In this document: piece after piece, positions 5,838 to 6,740 of the stretch | Layout: every line of letters starts with the position of its first letter | How positions within the stretch are numbered: position 1 is the stretch's first letter | Origin: Erysipelothrix sp. | GTDB lineage: Bacteria > Bacillota_I > Bacilli_A > Erysipelotrichales > Erysipelotrichaceae | NCBI GenBank assembly: GCA_012520695.1 | Contig: JAAYNU010000020.1 | Location: 1 to 6,740, forward strand | DNA: 6,740 bases | Direction: 5' to 3' | Program-made: the position numbers and the translations under genes | The notes under the pieces: generated by a model | The model's database searches: none | What the model was told of the DNA's origin: nothing | The model's input: the letters and a program-made list of their open reading frames with translations, nothing else

Positions 5838-6740
5838 ATGATTAACAAATTAAAGATGTTGCTCACGTATACCCATATGAGGACGTTAAAACAAGTTTAG
5901 AAGCAATTATAGAAAGTGCACATATGCAGAAAGCCAAAACTTTCACCGTTACTGGTTTGCAGAACACCACAATACAAAGAACCTGAGCAGTACATCACCG
6001 GACTTAATGACATCCGTCGTTGCCGCAAAAACAAATAAGATTCGCGTTGGCGCAGGTGGCATCATGCTACCAAACCACAGTGCATTGAGTGTTATGGATT
6101 GCTTTACGGTATTAGAGTCACTGTTCACAGAACGAATTGACCTCGCAACCGGACGCGCACCGGGTACAGACCCAATCACCTCAATCGCCCTCGCACGCAC
6201 AATGGATGTTCACAACAAGAACCCATTTACTGAACAACTGGACGACTTATTCCACTTCTTCAACCGTGACTTCCCGTCAAACCACCCCTATGCTCCAATC
6301 AAGACACCAGGTAATACAGATAAAATCCCTGAAATGTTCATGCTTGGATCAAGTCAAGGTGGCGTACAATTTGCCTTACATAAAGAAATGGGATTCGCAT
6401 TCGCACACCACATTAATCCAGGAATGGTAAATGCTGCCCTTAATTACTACAAGGATAACTTCAAGAAATCCCATCCTGAAAAAGATCTCTACAGTATCAT
6501 CTCAATCGCCATCATCACTGCAGAAACGGATGAAGAAGCAAAACGATTGAGTGCACCCCTTGAACTCATGTGGACAAAACGTATGAGTGGTAACGCAGAA
6601 TTCGAACTCATCGATCCAGAAACCGCAAGCACTTATGTCTACACTCCCCAAGAACAAATTGTAAGAGAACAAGTTCTCACGAGAATCATCAGTGGCGGAA
6701 TCGATAAAGTTGAAAAGAAATTGAGAGAAATCGCTAATGA
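5838..6740 (+). pseudogene. Luciferase-like (LLM class) flavin monooxygenase, two frameshifts, right end cut
   Basis: Relative of bacterial luciferase alpha/beta, in the luciferase-family oxidoreductase group 1 type; these TIM-barrel enzymes are expected to use reduced FMN and oxygen, with substrate unknown. The coding signal runs in three frames: MINKLK from ATG 5838; then DVAHVYPYEDVKTSLEAII and ESAHM from about 5855 to 5926; then AESQNFHRYWFAEHHNTKN from about 5926 to the window end. The last part has 266 uninterrupted codons from 5941, with GAGGIMLPNHS, RIDLATGRAPGTDPITSIAL, MLGSSQGG, FAFAHHINP and ETDEEAKRL, all typical. Each break is repaired by one added base; the second looks like ATGGCAG reduced to ATGCAG near 5926. 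Homologues have about 330-345 residues, so some 30-40 C-terminal residues lie outside. The ribosome binding site before 5838 is weak; coupling to marR is likely. As read, no start gives an intact N-terminus; ATG 6007 would lose the first barrel strand and the EHHN motif. Confidence 0.85.

Noticed and set aside
5655..5930. Programmed frameshifting as an explanation for the three breaks
   Set aside because: No slippery heptamer is visible at the breaks, neither family is known for recoding, and three events in two genes are better explained by decay or sequence error.
5949..6430. Open frames on both strands overlapping the monooxygenase (5949-6200 minus, 6137-6430 plus)
   Set aside because: The conserved LLM-family protein reads continuously through this stretch in a different plus frame.
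1..6740. Insertion sequences, CRISPR arrays, tRNA/rRNA genes or phage genes
   Set aside because: No direct-repeat array, transposase-like reading frame or tRNA cloverleaf was recognised on either strand.

Overview
The window reads as a low-to-moderate GC Bacillota (Firmicutes) chromosome segment. Support comes from the strong AGGAGG-type ribosome binding sites, a T-box leader on alaS, and the gene order alaS-ireB-ruvX-DUF1292-mltG-udk, which follows the alaS-yrzL-yrrK-yrzB-yrrL...udk neighbourhood of Bacillus and relatives. The absence of the genes that Bacillus has between mltG and udk, together with the general character of the proteins, would fit an Erysipelotrichia-like lineage, but that placement is only a guess from sequence. 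MltG implies a peptidoglycan wall. The standard genetic code reads cleanly.

Positions 1-5280 hold one tightly packed minus-strand operon. From promoter to end it runs: sigma-A-type promoter (about 5251-5279), alanine T-box leader with terminator (5036-5244), alaS (5014-2408), ireB (2359-2099), ruvX (2102-1665, ATGA overlap), a small DUF1292 protein (1662-1369), mltG (1409-333, overlapping the previous gene) and udk (322 to beyond the left edge). The genes serve translation (alaS), wall and stress signalling (ireB), replication or RNA processing housekeeping (ruvX), glycan-strand termination (mltG) and pyrimidine salvage (udk). The leader would put transcription of the whole set under control of alanyl-tRNA charging.

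Positions 5281-5407 form a divergent intergenic region. It carries a plus-strand promoter overlapped by a 24-bp near-perfect palindrome, a good candidate operator for the MarR-family regulator that follows.

Positions 5408-6740 on the plus strand hold a two-gene cassette: a MarR-family regulator and a luciferase-like flavin monooxygenase that runs off the right edge. As read, both are broken. The marR gene has one -1 type frameshift and the monooxygenase has two, all within about 275 bp, and all three have the same sign. Either this is a decaying cassette or this stretch was poorly sequenced. Everything upstream is intact.

I found no unknown multi-gene system. The most informative non-gene signals are the T-box, the MarR palindrome, the clustered frameshifts and the His-rich tail/overlap at DUF1292-mltG.
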